A stretch of 64,000 nt of DNA, taken from assembly GCF_001571365.1 (NCBI RefSeq), contig NZ_BCTQ01000023.1:1-64000 (forward strand), written 5' to 3'. A model generated the notes under the pieces. That model made no database searches. It was not told the origin of the DNA and saw only the letters and a program-made list of their open reading frames with translations. This stretch comes from Achromobacter denitrificans NBRC 15125 (GTDB taxonomy: Bacteria > Pseudomonadota > Gammaproteobacteria > Burkholderiales > Burkholderiaceae_B). Both the position numbers and the translations under genes were made by a program. Below, piece by piece: positions 1-9,099 of this stretch (positions within the stretch are counted from its first letter, which is position 1; every line of letters begins with the position of its first letter).

Positions 1-363
1 TCGCCCACGCAGCGCAACGGCGACCGCCACGAGGCGGCCGCGCTGCGCCTGCTGCGCGCGCGGGGCCTGATGCTGCTGGCGCGCAACCTGCGCACCCGCG
101 CCGGCGAGATCGACCTGGCCATGCGCGACGGCGACACGCTGGTGTTCGTCGAGGTCCGCGCCCGGGGCGACGGCCGCTATGGCGGCGCGGCGGCCAGCAT
201 CGGCCGCGAAAAACAGGCCAGGGTGGCCCGCGCCGCGGCCCATTGGCTGCCCGAACTGGCCCGGCGGCATTGGCGCGGCCGCCCGCCCGCCGCCCGCTTC
301 GACGCGGTGGTCTTCGAGGCCGGCCACCCCCAGTGGCTGCGCGGGGCGTTCTGGCTGGACTGA
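1..363 (+). CDS. yraN: YraN/UPF0102 family nuclease-like protein (5' truncated by window)
   Basis: The frame is open from base 1, so the true start lies before the window; the first internal ATG is at 70. The visible 120 residues show the family pattern: an N-terminal G-x-x-x-E-x-x-A helix, a 'LLARNLR' strand, then GEIDL and 'VFVEVRAR'. That last motif is the E-D-ExK-like core of this Holliday-resolvase-fold family, here with Arg where Lys is common. The biochemical role of YraN is not well settled. The following genes (SIS protein, then BON lipoprotein) reproduce the E. coli yraN-yraO(diaA)-yraP order, which supports the call. Confidence 0.88.
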   Translation, partial: SPTQRNGDRHEAAALRLLRARGLMLLARNLRTRAGEIDLAMRDGDTLVFVEVRARGDGRYGGAAASIGREKQARVARAAAHWLPELARRHWRGRPPAARFDAVVFEAGHPQWLRGAFWLD

Positions 364-448
364 CCCCCCGCCACGCCGGTAACGGCGCGTCCGCGGATCG
401 TTACGCCTGGACAGAACGGCGTTACGGCACCGTGAGATAATCGCGCCC

Positions 449-1042
449 ATGGACATGACCTCTCGTATGACGTCGCACTTTCGCGACGCCATGGCTGCGT
501 GCGAACAAAGCATGAACGTGCTGGCCGAACCGCTGGCGATAGCGGTGGACGTGCTGTTCGGCGCCCTGGCGAACAACGGCAAGATTCTGGCTTGCGGCAA
601 CGGCGGCTCGGCCGCCGACGCGCAGCACTTCATCGCCGAACTGGTGGGCCGCTTCGAGCGCGAACGCCTGCCCCTGGCCGGCATCGCGCTCAATACCGAC
701 ACCTCCATCCTCACCGCCGTCGGCAACGACTACGGCTTCGACGAAGTCTTCGAGCGCCAGGTCAACGCCTTCGGCCAGGCCGGCGACGTGCTGGTGGCGA
801 TCTCCACCAGCGGCAATTCCCCCAATGTGGTGCGCGCCATGGAAGCCGCCAGCGCCCGCGAGATGCACGTGCTTGCCCTGACCGGCAAGGGCGGCGGCGT
901 CATGGGGGAACTCATTACGCCCATGGACGTCCATCTATGTGTTCCCAGCGATCGCACGATGCGCATCCAGGAAGTCCACATTCTGCTGCTGCACGCGCTG
1001 TGCGACGGCATTGACGCTCTTCTGCTTGGAGACACCGAATGA
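449..1042 (+). CDS. diaA: SIS-domain protein, DiaA / phosphoheptose isomerase type
   Basis: A 197-residue single SIS domain. The phosphosugar-binding loop 'CGNGGSAADAQHF' is near residues 50-62 and a second Ser/Thr loop 'ISTSGNSPN' near 118-126. The family splits into GmhA (sedoheptulose-7-phosphate isomerase for LPS heptose) and DiaA (DnaA-binding initiation factor). Synteny with yraN upstream and a BON lipoprotein downstream, plus the 'RIQEVHILLLHALCDGID' C-terminus, favour DiaA, but many relatives carry the GmhA name. The start at 449 could equally be the ATG at 464. The stop overlaps the next start by 4 bp (ATGA), implying translational coupling. Confidence 0.85.
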   Translation: MDMTSRMTSHFRDAMAACEQSMNVLAEPLAIAVDVLFGALANNGKILACGNGGSAADAQHFIAELVGRFERERLPLAGIALNTDTSILTAVGNDYGFDEVFERQVNAFGQAGDVLVAISTSGNSPNVVRAMEAASAREMHVLALTGKGGGVMGELITPMDVHLCVPSDRTMRIQEVHILLLHALCDGIDALLLGDTE

Positions 1043-1776
1043 TTTCTGACGCCCGTACCGCAGTCCGTCCGCTGATGCTTGCCGCGGCCCTCTCCGCGGC
1101 CACGCTGTCGCTGTCGGCCTGCGCGCCGCTGATCGTGGGCGGCGCCGCCGCCACCACGGCGGTCGTCGTGACGGACCGCCGGACCTCCGGCGTCCAGCTC
1201 GAAGACCAGAACATGGCGTTCAAGGCGCAGAGCCAGATCTCGCAGAAACTGGGCGACACCGCCCGCGTCAACGCCATGGCCTATGGCGGCCACCTGCTGC
1301 TGACCGGCGACGTGCCCACGGAAGAAGCCAAGAGCCAGGCCACCGCGATCGCCCAGGGCGTGGAAAACGTCAAGCAGGTCATCAACCAGCTGACGGTCGG
1401 CCCCATCGCCTCGTTCGGCGTGCGGTCCAACGACACCTGGCTGACCTCCAAGGTCAAGAGCACCCTGCTCAATACCAAGTACGTGCCCTCGGGCACCATC
1501 GCGGTCACGACGGACCACAGCGTGGTCTACCTGATGGGCAAGGTGACGCAGGCGGAAGGCGAGTATGCCGCCAACGCCACCGCCGACGTGGGCGGCGTGG
1601 CCAAGGTGGTTAAACTGTTTGAAACGATCAGCCGCGAGGAAGCGATCCGGCTGTCGAACAGCGGTTCCCAGTCCACAACCACCGAAGCCAAAGCGCCCAT
1701 CGAAAGCGGCGCCGGCGCGGCCAGCGACAATGCGGGCGGCACGGGCGGCGGCGTAGAGGTCATGCCCATCAAATGA
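1039..1776 (+). CDS. dolP: BON-domain outer-membrane lipoprotein (DolP/YraP type)
   Basis: A 245-residue lipoprotein. A signal peptide with a hydrophobic core at residues 12-28 ends in the lipobox L-S-A-C, so Cys29 should be lipidated. Two BON domains follow (about residues 50-115 and 125-195), each with the 'V.A....LLTG.V' or 'VVYLMGKV' strand pattern. The last 40 residues are a low-complexity Ser/Ala/Gly tail. In E. coli the equivalent protein supports outer-membrane integrity and division-site localisation. It overlaps diaA and the next gene by 4 bp each, so diaA, dolP and the TlpA-like gene probably form one transcript. Confidence 0.88.
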   Translation: MISDARTAVRPLMLAAALSAATLSLSACAPLIVGGAAATTAVVVTDRRTSGVQLEDQNMAFKAQSQISQKLGDTARVNAMAYGGHLLLTGDVPTEEAKSQATAIAQGVENVKQVINQLTVGPIASFGVRSNDTWLTSKVKSTLLNTKYVPSGTIAVTTDHSVVYLMGKVTQAEGEYAANATADVGGVAKVVKLFETISREEAIRLSNSGSQSTTTEAKAPIESGAGAASDNAGGTGGGVEVMPIK

Positions 1777-2264
1777 AAAAAGCCATCGTAGCGCTCGCCG
1801 TCCTGGTGGCGGTCGGCATCGGCGCCTGGTTCGTCCTGCGCCCCGCGCAGACCGCCCCCGACGTCACCTTCACCACCCTGGAAGGCAAGACCTTCTCCAT
1901 GCAGGACCTGCGAGGCAAGGTCGTGCTGGTCAAATTCTGGGCAACCAGCTGCGTGACCTGCGTGAAGCAGATGCCCGAGACCATCGCGGCCTACAAGGAA
2001 TACGCAGGCAAGGGCTACGAAGCGGTGGCCGTCGCCATGGACTACGATCCGCCCAACTTCGTGCTGAACTTCGCCGAAACGCGCAAGCTGCCATTTCCCG
2101 TGGCGCTGGACACCAAGGGCGACATCGCCCGCGCCTTCGGCGATATCCGCCTGACGCCCACCGCCTTTTTGATCGACAAGAAGGGCAACATCATCAAGCG
2201 CTACCTGGGCGAATACGACGTGGCGGAATTCCACGCCACCGTGGAAAAGGCTCTGGCGGGCTGA
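1773..2264 (+). CDS. TlpA-family periplasmic thiol-disulfide oxidoreductase
   Basis: 163 residues: an N-terminal membrane anchor or signal segment (about residues 4-22) followed by an AhpC/TSA-Redoxin-type thioredoxin fold. The active site is 'WATSCVTC' (CxxC with Val-Thr between the cysteines). The cis-Pro loop 'LTPTAFLID' is also present. Such proteins reduce disulfides in the periplasm, often for cytochrome c maturation. No cytochrome genes lie nearby, so the partner is unknown. It overlaps the BON lipoprotein gene by 4 bp, suggesting an envelope-maintenance operon. Confidence 0.87.
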   Translation: MKKAIVALAVLVAVGIGAWFVLRPAQTAPDVTFTTLEGKTFSMQDLRGKVVLVKFWATSCVTCVKQMPETIAAYKEYAGKGYEAVAVAMDYDPPNFVLNFAETRKLPFPVALDTKGDIARAFGDIRLTPTAFLIDKKGNIIKRYLGEYDVAEFHATVEKALAG

Positions 2265-2334
2265 CCCGCCGGCGCGCCAGGGTTCCCCGCGGCGCGCCCA
2301 TCATCGGTGCAACGGGCGCCCGCGCAGCCAGGCT

Positions 2335-3123
2335 TCAGAACGCCGGAACGACCGCGCCCTTGTACTTCTCCAGGATGAACTGCTTCACCGCCGGGGTGTG
2401 CAGGGCATCGACCAGCTTCTTGATGCCCGGGGCATCCTTGTTGTCGTCGCGGGTCACCAGGATGTTGGCGTAGGGCGAATCCGAACCTTCGATGAACAGC
2501 GCGTCCTTGGTCGGCACCAGGCCGGCTTCCAGCGCGTAGTTGGTGTTGATCAGGGCCAGGTCCACGTCATCGAGCGAACGCGGCAGCATCGCGGCTTCCA
2601 GTTCGCGGAACTTCAGCTTCTTGGGATTCTCGACCACGTCCGCCGCGGTGGCGAGGATGTTGGCCGGGTCCTTCAGCTTGATCAGGCCCTGCTTCTGCAG
2701 CAGCACGAGCGCGCGGCCGCCATTGGACGGATCGTTCGGGATCGCGACGGTCGCGCCGTCCTTGAGGTCGGACAGGCTCTTGAGCTTCTTGGAGTAGCCG
2801 CCGAAGGGCTCGACGTGCACCAGGGCCACCGGCACCAGATTGGCCTTGCGGTCCTTGTTGAAGGAATCCAGGTAGGGCTTGTGCTGGAAGAAATTGGCGT
2901 CCAGCTGCTTGTCGGCCAGCTGCAGGTTCGGCTGCACGTAGTCGCTGAAGACCTTGATGTCCAGCTCCACGCCTTCCTTGGCGAGTTGCGGTTTCACCAC
3001 TTCCAGGATTTCGGCGTGCGGGACCTGGGTCGCGCCGACCACCACTTTTTCGGCGTGGGCCGCATTCGCCGCCACGAGGAAAGCCGACGCCACCAGGGCG
3101 GAACGGACAAGATTCAAACGCAT
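2335..3123 (-). CDS. MetQ/NlpA-family ABC transporter substrate-binding protein
   Basis: 262 residues. A cleavable signal peptide ends around 'ANAAHA-EK', and there is no lipobox cysteine, unlike classical MetQ lipoproteins. The mature part carries NlpA-family hallmarks: 'VVGATQVPHAEILE', 'DANFFQHKPYLD', 'IPNDPSNGGRALVLLQ' and 'LALINTNYALEAGL'. The family binds D/L-methionine or related ligands for a MetNI transporter. No metN or metI neighbour is present: the next genes on both sides are on the opposite strand. It is an orphan receptor within this window, and the ligand is inferred from family only. Confidence 0.9.
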   Translation of the reverse strand: MRLNLVRSALVASAFLVAANAAHAEKVVVGATQVPHAEILEVVKPQLAKEGVELDIKVFSDYVQPNLQLADKQLDANFFQHKPYLDSFNKDRKANLVPVALVHVEPFGGYSKKLKSLSDLKDGATVAIPNDPSNGGRALVLLQKQGLIKLKDPANILATAADVVENPKKLKFRELEAAMLPRSLDDVDLALINTNYALEAGLVPTKDALFIEGSDSPYANILVTRDDNKDAPGIKKLVDALHTPAVKQFILEKYKGAVVPAF

Positions 3124-4290
<1,167 letters not shown>

Positions 4291-4293
4291 TGC

Positions 4294-4388
4294 ACCCCCC
4301 CGTAGCGCTGCGCGCTTCCCCCCCGGGGGGGCGCCGCCGCGGACCGGCGGAGCCGGATCCGCGCGGCCCTGATTGGGGCGGCCTTGCC
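4294..4388 (+). repeat. GC-rich palindromic interspersed repeat, copy 1
   Basis: Immediately after the argB stop: a C-tract, then GCGCTGCGCGCTT, a C7-G7 palindrome, GCGCCGCCGCGGACCGGC and TCCGCGCGGCC. Closely matching copies occur at 24078-24170 and 29131-29226, and a partial one at 41351-41410. All follow a stop codon in the same orientation. The block can fold into strong hairpins. It extends into an upstream open frame of the next gene, which argues for starting that gene at 4412. Confidence 0.85.
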
Positions 4389-4411
4389 ATATCTCCCCCG
4401 CGGTGCTTCTG

Positions 4412-5158
4412 ATGCGAGTCCATCGCCAGTTGCTGCGGCCCGCGGTGCGGCTGCGACGTTCCCGGCGGACGGCCGAAGGCGCCTCCGAGCGCCTGTGGCT
4501 GTTCGACCTGGACAACACGCTGCACGATACCTCGCACGCCATCTTCCCGAAGATCGACCATGGCATGACCATGGCCGTGGCCGAGGCGCTGAACGTGGAT
4601 ATCGACACGGCCAACCGCCTGCGCTCGCAGTACTGGAAGCGCTACGGCGCCACCATGATCGGCATGGTCCGGCATCATGGCGTGGACGCCCACGATTTCC
4701 TGCACCGCAGCCACGACTTCGACGTCGATTCCCTGGTGCGCGCGGAGAAGGCGCTGGCCTACAAGCTGCGCCGGCTCCCCGGCCGCAAGGTGCTGCTGAC
4801 CAACGCGCCGCTGCACTACGCCCGCGCCGTGCTCTCGCGCCTGGGCATCCTGCGGCAGTTCGACAGCCTGTGGGCCGTCGAGCACATGCGGCTGCATGGC
4901 GAATACCGGCCCAAGCCCTCGCCCGCCCTGCTGCGCTACGTGCTGGCGCACGAAGGCGTGCCGGCCCACCGGGCGGTGCTGGTGGAGGACACGCTGGCCA
5001 ACCTGCGCGGCGCGCGCCGGGTCGGCCTGCGCACCGTCCACGTGTACCACCCAGGCACCCCGTTCTCCCGCGGCCGGTCGCAACGTCCGGCCTACGTCGA
5101 CTTGCGGGTAAACTCCGTCAGTGATTTGCTGTTACGCCGACGCCCCTTGCGGGGATAG
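4412..5158 (+). CDS. HAD-superfamily pyrimidine 5'-nucleotidase
   Basis: 248 residues from the ATG at 4412; an in-frame ATG at 4373 lies inside the interspersed repeat and is rejected. HAD motifs in order: 'LFDLDNTLHD' (nucleophile Asp, about residue 32), 'VLLTNAP' (motif II, about 128-134), a motif III Lys in 'YRPKPSP', and 'VEDTLANLRGA' (motif IV, about 191). This subfamily dephosphorylates pyrimidine nucleotides or related phosphates. The N-terminus is Arg-rich. A gene of this type between argB and slmA is, to my knowledge, a recurring betaproteobacterial arrangement. Confidence 0.88.
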   Translation: MRVHRQLLRPAVRLRRSRRTAEGASERLWLFDLDNTLHDTSHAIFPKIDHGMTMAVAEALNVDIDTANRLRSQYWKRYGATMIGMVRHHGVDAHDFLHRSHDFDVDSLVRAEKALAYKLRRLPGRKVLLTNAPLHYARAVLSRLGILRQFDSLWAVEHMRLHGEYRPKPSPALLRYVLAHEGVPAHRAVLVEDTLANLRGARRVGLRTVHVYHPGTPFSRGRSQRPAYVDLRVNSVSDLLLRRRPLRG

Positions 5159-5212
5159 CGGCGCGCTCCTCCCTCCCCTTCACCGTCAGCCTGCGCGAGA
5201 GCAGACACTTCC

Positions 5213-5788
5213 ATGGCGAGCAAACCCGGCGAGCGCAAGACCCAGATTCTGCAGACCCTGGCCGAGATGCTGGAGCAGCCGCACGCCTCCCGCATTACCA
5301 CGGCCGCCCTCGCCGCGCGCCTGGAAGTCTCGGAAGCCGCCCTGTACCGGCACTTCGCCAGCAAGGCGCAGATGTTCGAAGGCTTGATCGAATTCATCGA
5401 AACCAGCATTTTCACGCTGGTCAACCAGATCGCCACCGCCGAGCCCTATGGGCTGGCCCAGGCGCACCAGACCGTCTCCATGCTGCTGACCTTCTCGGAA
5501 CGCAACAAGGGCATGACCCGGGTGCTGACGGGCGACGCGCTGGTTACCGAAGACAATCGCCTGCAGGAACGCATCAACCACATCAACGATCGTATCGAGG
5601 CTTCGCTGAAGCAGTCGCTGCGCATCGCGATCACCGACGGCGGCCTGCCGCCGGAAGCCAATGTGGCCGCGCATGCCAGCCTGCTGACGCACCTGGTGCT
5701 GGGCCGCTGGCTGCGCTATGCGCAAAGCGGCTGGCGCGTCGCGCCTACCCTGCACCTGGACGAACAGTTGCGCCTGGCGCTGGGCTGA
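5213..5788 (+). CDS. slmA: Nucleoid occlusion factor SlmA (TetR-family)
   Basis: 191 residues. The N-terminal TetR-type HTH includes 'RITTAALAARLEVSEAALYRHFASKAQMFEGLIEFIE' split across residues about 26-60. In E. coli SlmA binds SBS sites over the chromosome and blocks FtsZ ring assembly. The C-terminal domain motifs 'NKGMTRVLTGDALV' and 'ERINHINDRIE' are SlmA-specific rather than generic TetR. It lies 55 bp after the nucleotidase and is probably co-transcribed with argB and that gene. An 8-bp inverted repeat (5791-5798 / 5819-5826) follows the stop. Confidence 0.93.
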   Translation: MASKPGERKTQILQTLAEMLEQPHASRITTAALAARLEVSEAALYRHFASKAQMFEGLIEFIETSIFTLVNQIATAEPYGLAQAHQTVSMLLTFSERNKGMTRVLTGDALVTEDNRLQERINHINDRIEASLKQSLRIAITDGGLPPEANVAAHASLLTHLVLGRWLRYAQSGWRVAPTLHLDEQLRLALG

Positions 5789-6085
5789 ACCCGCCGATCA
5801 AGGCCGCCGCGCGAGCGAATCGGCGGCTGGCCGAGCGGGCCGGATGGGCGGCGCGCGCCCGGATTGGCGTGCGTTCATGCAACATTGCCATGCTTGCCGA
5901 CCGCGGGGGCCGACGAGCATAATGCGCGGGATGGGTTTTCCACAAGCGCTAATCTCCATTTGCTTGACCTGCATCAATACGGGTTTTCCGCAATGCCGTC
6001 ACGATCATCCTGTAGCGTCGACATGCCGAATTGATTGATCCCGTGCTCGCGGGGCGGCGTGTCGTCAGTTTGACCTCAACCGGAG
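5789..6085. other. Intergenic region slmA - DASS transporter
   Basis: 297 bp. A hairpin-forming inverted repeat, CCGCCGAT (5791-5798) and ATCGGCGG (5819-5826), follows slmA but lacks a T-tract, so it is a weak terminator candidate. Further on the DNA becomes AT-richer and holds TTGACC at 5964-5969, a possible -35, with no convincing -10. No gene is supported. Confidence 0.45.
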
Positions 6086-7585
6086 ATGGATATGACCGCG
6101 CAAGCCGCAGTCCCTGCCTCGCAAGCCCCAAAGAAAACCAAAATTCCCATCGGACTGGTTGCCGGCATCGTCGTAATGATCGGCGTGCTGATGCTCCCCC
6201 TGCCGGCCGACCTGCCCGTCGCGGGCCACAGGATGCTCGCCATCCTCGCGTTCGCCGTGGTGGTCTGGATTACCGAAGCCGTGTCCTACGAAGCCAGCGC
6301 GATCATGATCACGACGCTGATGGCCTTCCTGCTGGGCACGGCTCCGACAGTCAAAGACCCGCAAGTCCTCTACGGCACCTCCGCCGCGATCAGCATGGCG
6401 CTGACCGGCTTCTCGAACTCGGCGCTGGCGCTCGTTACCGGCGCCTTGTTCATCGCGGCCGCGATGACCTTCACCGGGCTGGACCGCCGCATCGCGCTGG
6501 TGACCCTGGCCAAGGTGGGCACCAGCACGCGCCGCATCCTGATCGGCTGCATCGCCGTGACCATCGTGCTCAGCCTGGTCGTGCCCAGCGCCACCGCGCG
6601 CAGCGCCGCCGTGGTGCCCATCATGATGGGCGTGATCGCGGCCTTCGGCGTGGACAAGCGCTCCAACATCGCCGCCGGCATCATGATCATCGTGGCGCAG
6701 GCCACCAGCATCTGGAACGTCGGCATCCAGACCGCCGCGGCGCAGAACCTGCTGACCGTGGGCTTCATGGAAAAGATGCTGGGCCAGCGCGTAGCGTGGT
6801 CGGACTGGCTGATCGCCGGCGCCCCCTGGTCGCTAATCATGTCGGCCGTGCTGATCGTCATCGTGCTCAAGCTGCTGCCGCCGGAAAGCGACAGCATCGC
6901 GGGAGGCAAGGAAGCCGTCGAGAAGTCGCTGCTTGAGCTGGGCCCCATGACCGGCGCGCAAAAGCGCCTGATGGCCGTGTCCATCATGCTGCTGCTGTTC
7001 TGGTCGACCGAAGGCAAGCTGCACAAGTTCGACACCACTTCCACCACCTACTTCGGCCTGGTGCTGCTGCTGCTGCCGCGCTTTGGCGTGATGACCTGGA
7101 AAGACGTGCAGTCGCGCATTCCGTGGGGCACCGTGATCGTGTTCGGCGTCGGCATCAGCCTGGGCACCGCGTTGCTGACCACGCAGGCAGGCCAATGGCT
7201 GGGCAACCAGGTCGTCGCGCACACCGGGCTGGACCACCTCGGACCGCTGGCCATCTTCGCGATCCTGGCGGCCTTCCTGATCATCATCCACCTGGGCTTC
7301 GCCAGCGCGACCGCCCTGACCTCGGCGATGCTGCCTATCCTGATCTCGGTGCTGGCCACGCTGCCGGGCGACTTCAGCCGCCTGGGCATGACCATGCTGC
7401 TGGGCTTCGTGGTGAGCTACGGCTTCATCCTGCCGATCAACGCGCCGCAGAACATGGTGTGCCTGGGCACGGAAACCTTCAACGCCAAGCAGTTCGCCAA
7501 GGTCGGCATCCTGGTCACCATCATCGGCTACGCGCTGATGATCCTGATGGGCATGACCTACTGGCGCTGGCTGGGCTGGCTGTAA
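6086..7585 (+). CDS. SLC13/DASS-family anion (dicarboxylate-type) transporter
   Basis: 499 residues, highly hydrophobic, with roughly a dozen membrane segments and two homologous halves. The usual DASS Ser-Asn-Thr signature is not intact: the corresponding positions read 'VPSATARSAAVVPIM' and 'GFILPINAPQNMV'. Family members import di- or tricarboxylates or sulfate with Na+; the substrate here cannot be read from sequence. A dehydrogenase of the LDH2/MDH2 family follows after 12 bp with a strong AGGAGG site, so a hydroxy- or dicarboxylic acid is a reasonable inference. The start at 6086 could alternatively be the ATG at 6092. Confidence 0.86.
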   Translation: MDMTAQAAVPASQAPKKTKIPIGLVAGIVVMIGVLMLPLPADLPVAGHRMLAILAFAVVVWITEAVSYEASAIMITTLMAFLLGTAPTVKDPQVLYGTSAAISMALTGFSNSALALVTGALFIAAAMTFTGLDRRIALVTLAKVGTSTRRILIGCIAVTIVLSLVVPSATARSAAVVPIMMGVIAAFGVDKRSNIAAGIMIIVAQATSIWNVGIQTAAAQNLLTVGFMEKMLGQRVAWSDWLIAGAPWSLIMSAVLIVIVLKLLPPESDSIAGGKEAVEKSLLELGPMTGAQKRLMAVSIMLLLFWSTEGKLHKFDTTSTTYFGLVLLLLPRFGVMTWKDVQSRIPWGTVIVFGVGISLGTALLTTQAGQWLGNQVVAHTGLDHLGPLAIFAILAAFLIIIHLGFASATALTSAMLPILISVLATLPGDFSRLGMTMLLGFVVSYGFILPINAPQNMVCLGTETFNAKQFAKVGILVTIIGYALMILMGMTYWRWLGWL

Positions 7586-7597
7586 GGAGGGCGCACG

Positions 7598-8650
7598 ATG
7601 AAACTGTCGCTAGCCCAAGCCAATGAATACGGACGCCGCGTGCTGATGGCCCAGGGCGTGCCCGAGGACATCGCCCGCGACGTGGCCGAACACCTGGTGG
7701 AGTCCGACCGCGTCGGCTACACCAGCCACGGCCTGTCCATCCTGACGAACTATCGCCGCGTGCTGTCCGAGGGCCTGGCCCGGCCGGACGGCCGCCCGGA
7801 ACTGGTCAACGATCGCGGCGCCATGCTGGCCTACGACGGCCACCACGGGCTGGGCCAATACGTAGGCAAGGTAATCATCGAGAAGGCCATCGAGCGCACG
7901 CAGGAGCACGGCCAGTGCATCCTCACGCTGCGCCACAGCCATCACCTGGGCCGCATGGGCCACTTCGGGGAAATGGTGGCGGCCAAGGGGCTGATCCTGC
8001 TGGCCTTCACCAACGTCATCAACCGTTCGCCCACCGTGGCGCCCTTCGGCGGCGCCCAGGCCTGCCTCACGACGAACCCGCTGTGCTTCGCCGGCCCGCT
8101 GCCCGGCGGGCGGCCCCCGTTCATCGTGGACATGGCCACCAGCTCCATCGCCGTGAACAAGGCCCGCGTGCTGGCCGCCAAGGGCGAGCCCGCGCCCGCG
8201 GGCTCCCTGATCGATGCCCAGGGCAATCCGACCACCGACCCCAACGCGCTCTTCACCGACCCGCCCGGCGCCCTGCTGCCGTTCGGCGGCCACAAGGGCT
8301 ACGCGCTGGGCCTGGTGGCCGAACTGCTGGCCGGCGTCCTGTCCGGCGGCGGCACGATCCAGCCCGAGCATCCCCGCATCGGAGTGGCGACGAACAATAT
8401 GTTCGCGCTGCTGCTGGATCCGCAGGTGGACTTCAATACGGACTGGCGATCGATGGAGGTGGGCGCGTTCATCGACTACCTGCACGCCTGCAAGCCTCAG
8501 CCTGGCGTCGAAGCCGTGCAGTATCCGGGGGAATACGAGGCCCGCAACCGGGCGGTGAACGCGGATTCGGTGGAATTCGACAGCCGGATCTGGGATGGGT
8601 TGATGAAGCTGGCCGTTGATCTTGGCGTGCCTGAGGCGTTGCCTTCTTGA
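7598..8650 (+). CDS. LDH2/MDH2-family (Ldh) NAD(P)-dependent oxidoreductase
   Basis: 350 residues of the malate/L-lactate dehydrogenase type-2 family, which also includes YbiC, sulfolactate and ureidoglycolate dehydrogenases. Visible marks are 'DRVGYTSHG' (about residues 43-51), 'LRHSHHLGRMGHFGEM' with the conserved His pair (about 111-126), 'TTNPLCFAGPLP', 'FIVDMATSSIAVNK' and 'GGHKGYALGLVAELL'. It oxidises a 2-hydroxy acid to a 2-oxo acid. Pairing with the DASS transporter 12 bp upstream suggests an uptake-and-oxidation unit for one substrate, which I cannot name. Confidence 0.88.
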   Translation: MKLSLAQANEYGRRVLMAQGVPEDIARDVAEHLVESDRVGYTSHGLSILTNYRRVLSEGLARPDGRPELVNDRGAMLAYDGHHGLGQYVGKVIIEKAIERTQEHGQCILTLRHSHHLGRMGHFGEMVAAKGLILLAFTNVINRSPTVAPFGGAQACLTTNPLCFAGPLPGGRPPFIVDMATSSIAVNKARVLAAKGEPAPAGSLIDAQGNPTTDPNALFTDPPGALLPFGGHKGYALGLVAELLAGVLSGGGTIQPEHPRIGVATNNMFALLLDPQVDFNTDWRSMEVGAFIDYLHACKPQPGVEAVQYPGEYEARNRAVNADSVEFDSRIWDGLMKLAVDLGVPEALPS

Positions 8651-8697
8651 GGTAGCAGGCTGTTCTTGCGGGTAGCGTTTGTTTGCTTGCTTTCGGA

Positions 8698-8717
8698 CGT
8701 CTTGGGTTCTCAAGACG
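8698..8717 (+). terminator. Putative hairpin terminator after LDH2-family gene
   Basis: A perfect 7-bp stem, CGTCTTG (8698-8704) and CAAGACG (8711-8717), with a 6-nt loop, 48 bp after the stop. No long T-run follows, so activity is uncertain. A similar motif, TTCTTGAGACGCCCG, occurs after livF of Liv locus 1 near 32885. Confidence 0.45.
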
Positions 8718-8960
8718 CCCGTCAGCATTAACGCCTCGATGGTGGCTGCTCATCCCCGAACTTCACCAGGTCGCTGATCATCACCTGCCGCTAAGCCACG
8801 ATGCCAGATGGGTGGCGCGCGCGAGAGAGTCGTCAAGCGCACACCGCTACCTGCCGCGCGCCACCCATCACCGCCCCACCCACTGAACGGTGATGTCATC
8901 AGAAAACGACTGCTCGCATTCGCGACAGCGAACACCATCGAAATTTCAGAAATCACGTAT

Positions 8961-8994
8961 GTCGTTTTCGGCCGCCTGCGCGGACGAAAACGAC
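8961..8994. repeat. Strong two-tier inverted repeat
   Basis: GTCGTTTTCG (8961-8970) pairs perfectly with CGAAAACGAC (8985-8994). Inside it, CCGC (8972-8975) pairs with GCGG (8980-8983) around a CTGC loop, leaving a single G-A mismatch. The result is a near-continuous 15-position hairpin between convergent genes. It could terminate rodA transcripts or be a mobile-element remnant. Confidence 0.75.
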
Positions 8995-9099
8995 GGGCAG
9001 TAAAAGACTCGCCACTACCCACGGCTCCAGCAGCGCACCAGGCCAAGACGGGCGACCTACGAAGAACCCGCAGCGCCCACTAGCAAACCAGCAAAAAGA

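Larger units (their letters stand above)
8651..9099. other. Convergent intergenic region with two hairpins
   Basis: 449 bp between the LDH2 gene and rodA, both ending here. No convincing gene: an open frame at 8808-9083 has unusual composition and no ribosome site. The middle (about 8880-9010) is AT-richer than its surroundings and has a 9-mer GAAAACGAC at 8902-8910 and again at 8986-8994. Two inverted repeats are listed separately. Confidence 0.6.

Noticed and set aside
8808-9083. 91-codon open frame between the LDH2-type gene and rodA
   Set aside because: No ribosome-binding site, unusual residue composition, and it spans the strong hairpin at 8961-8994.
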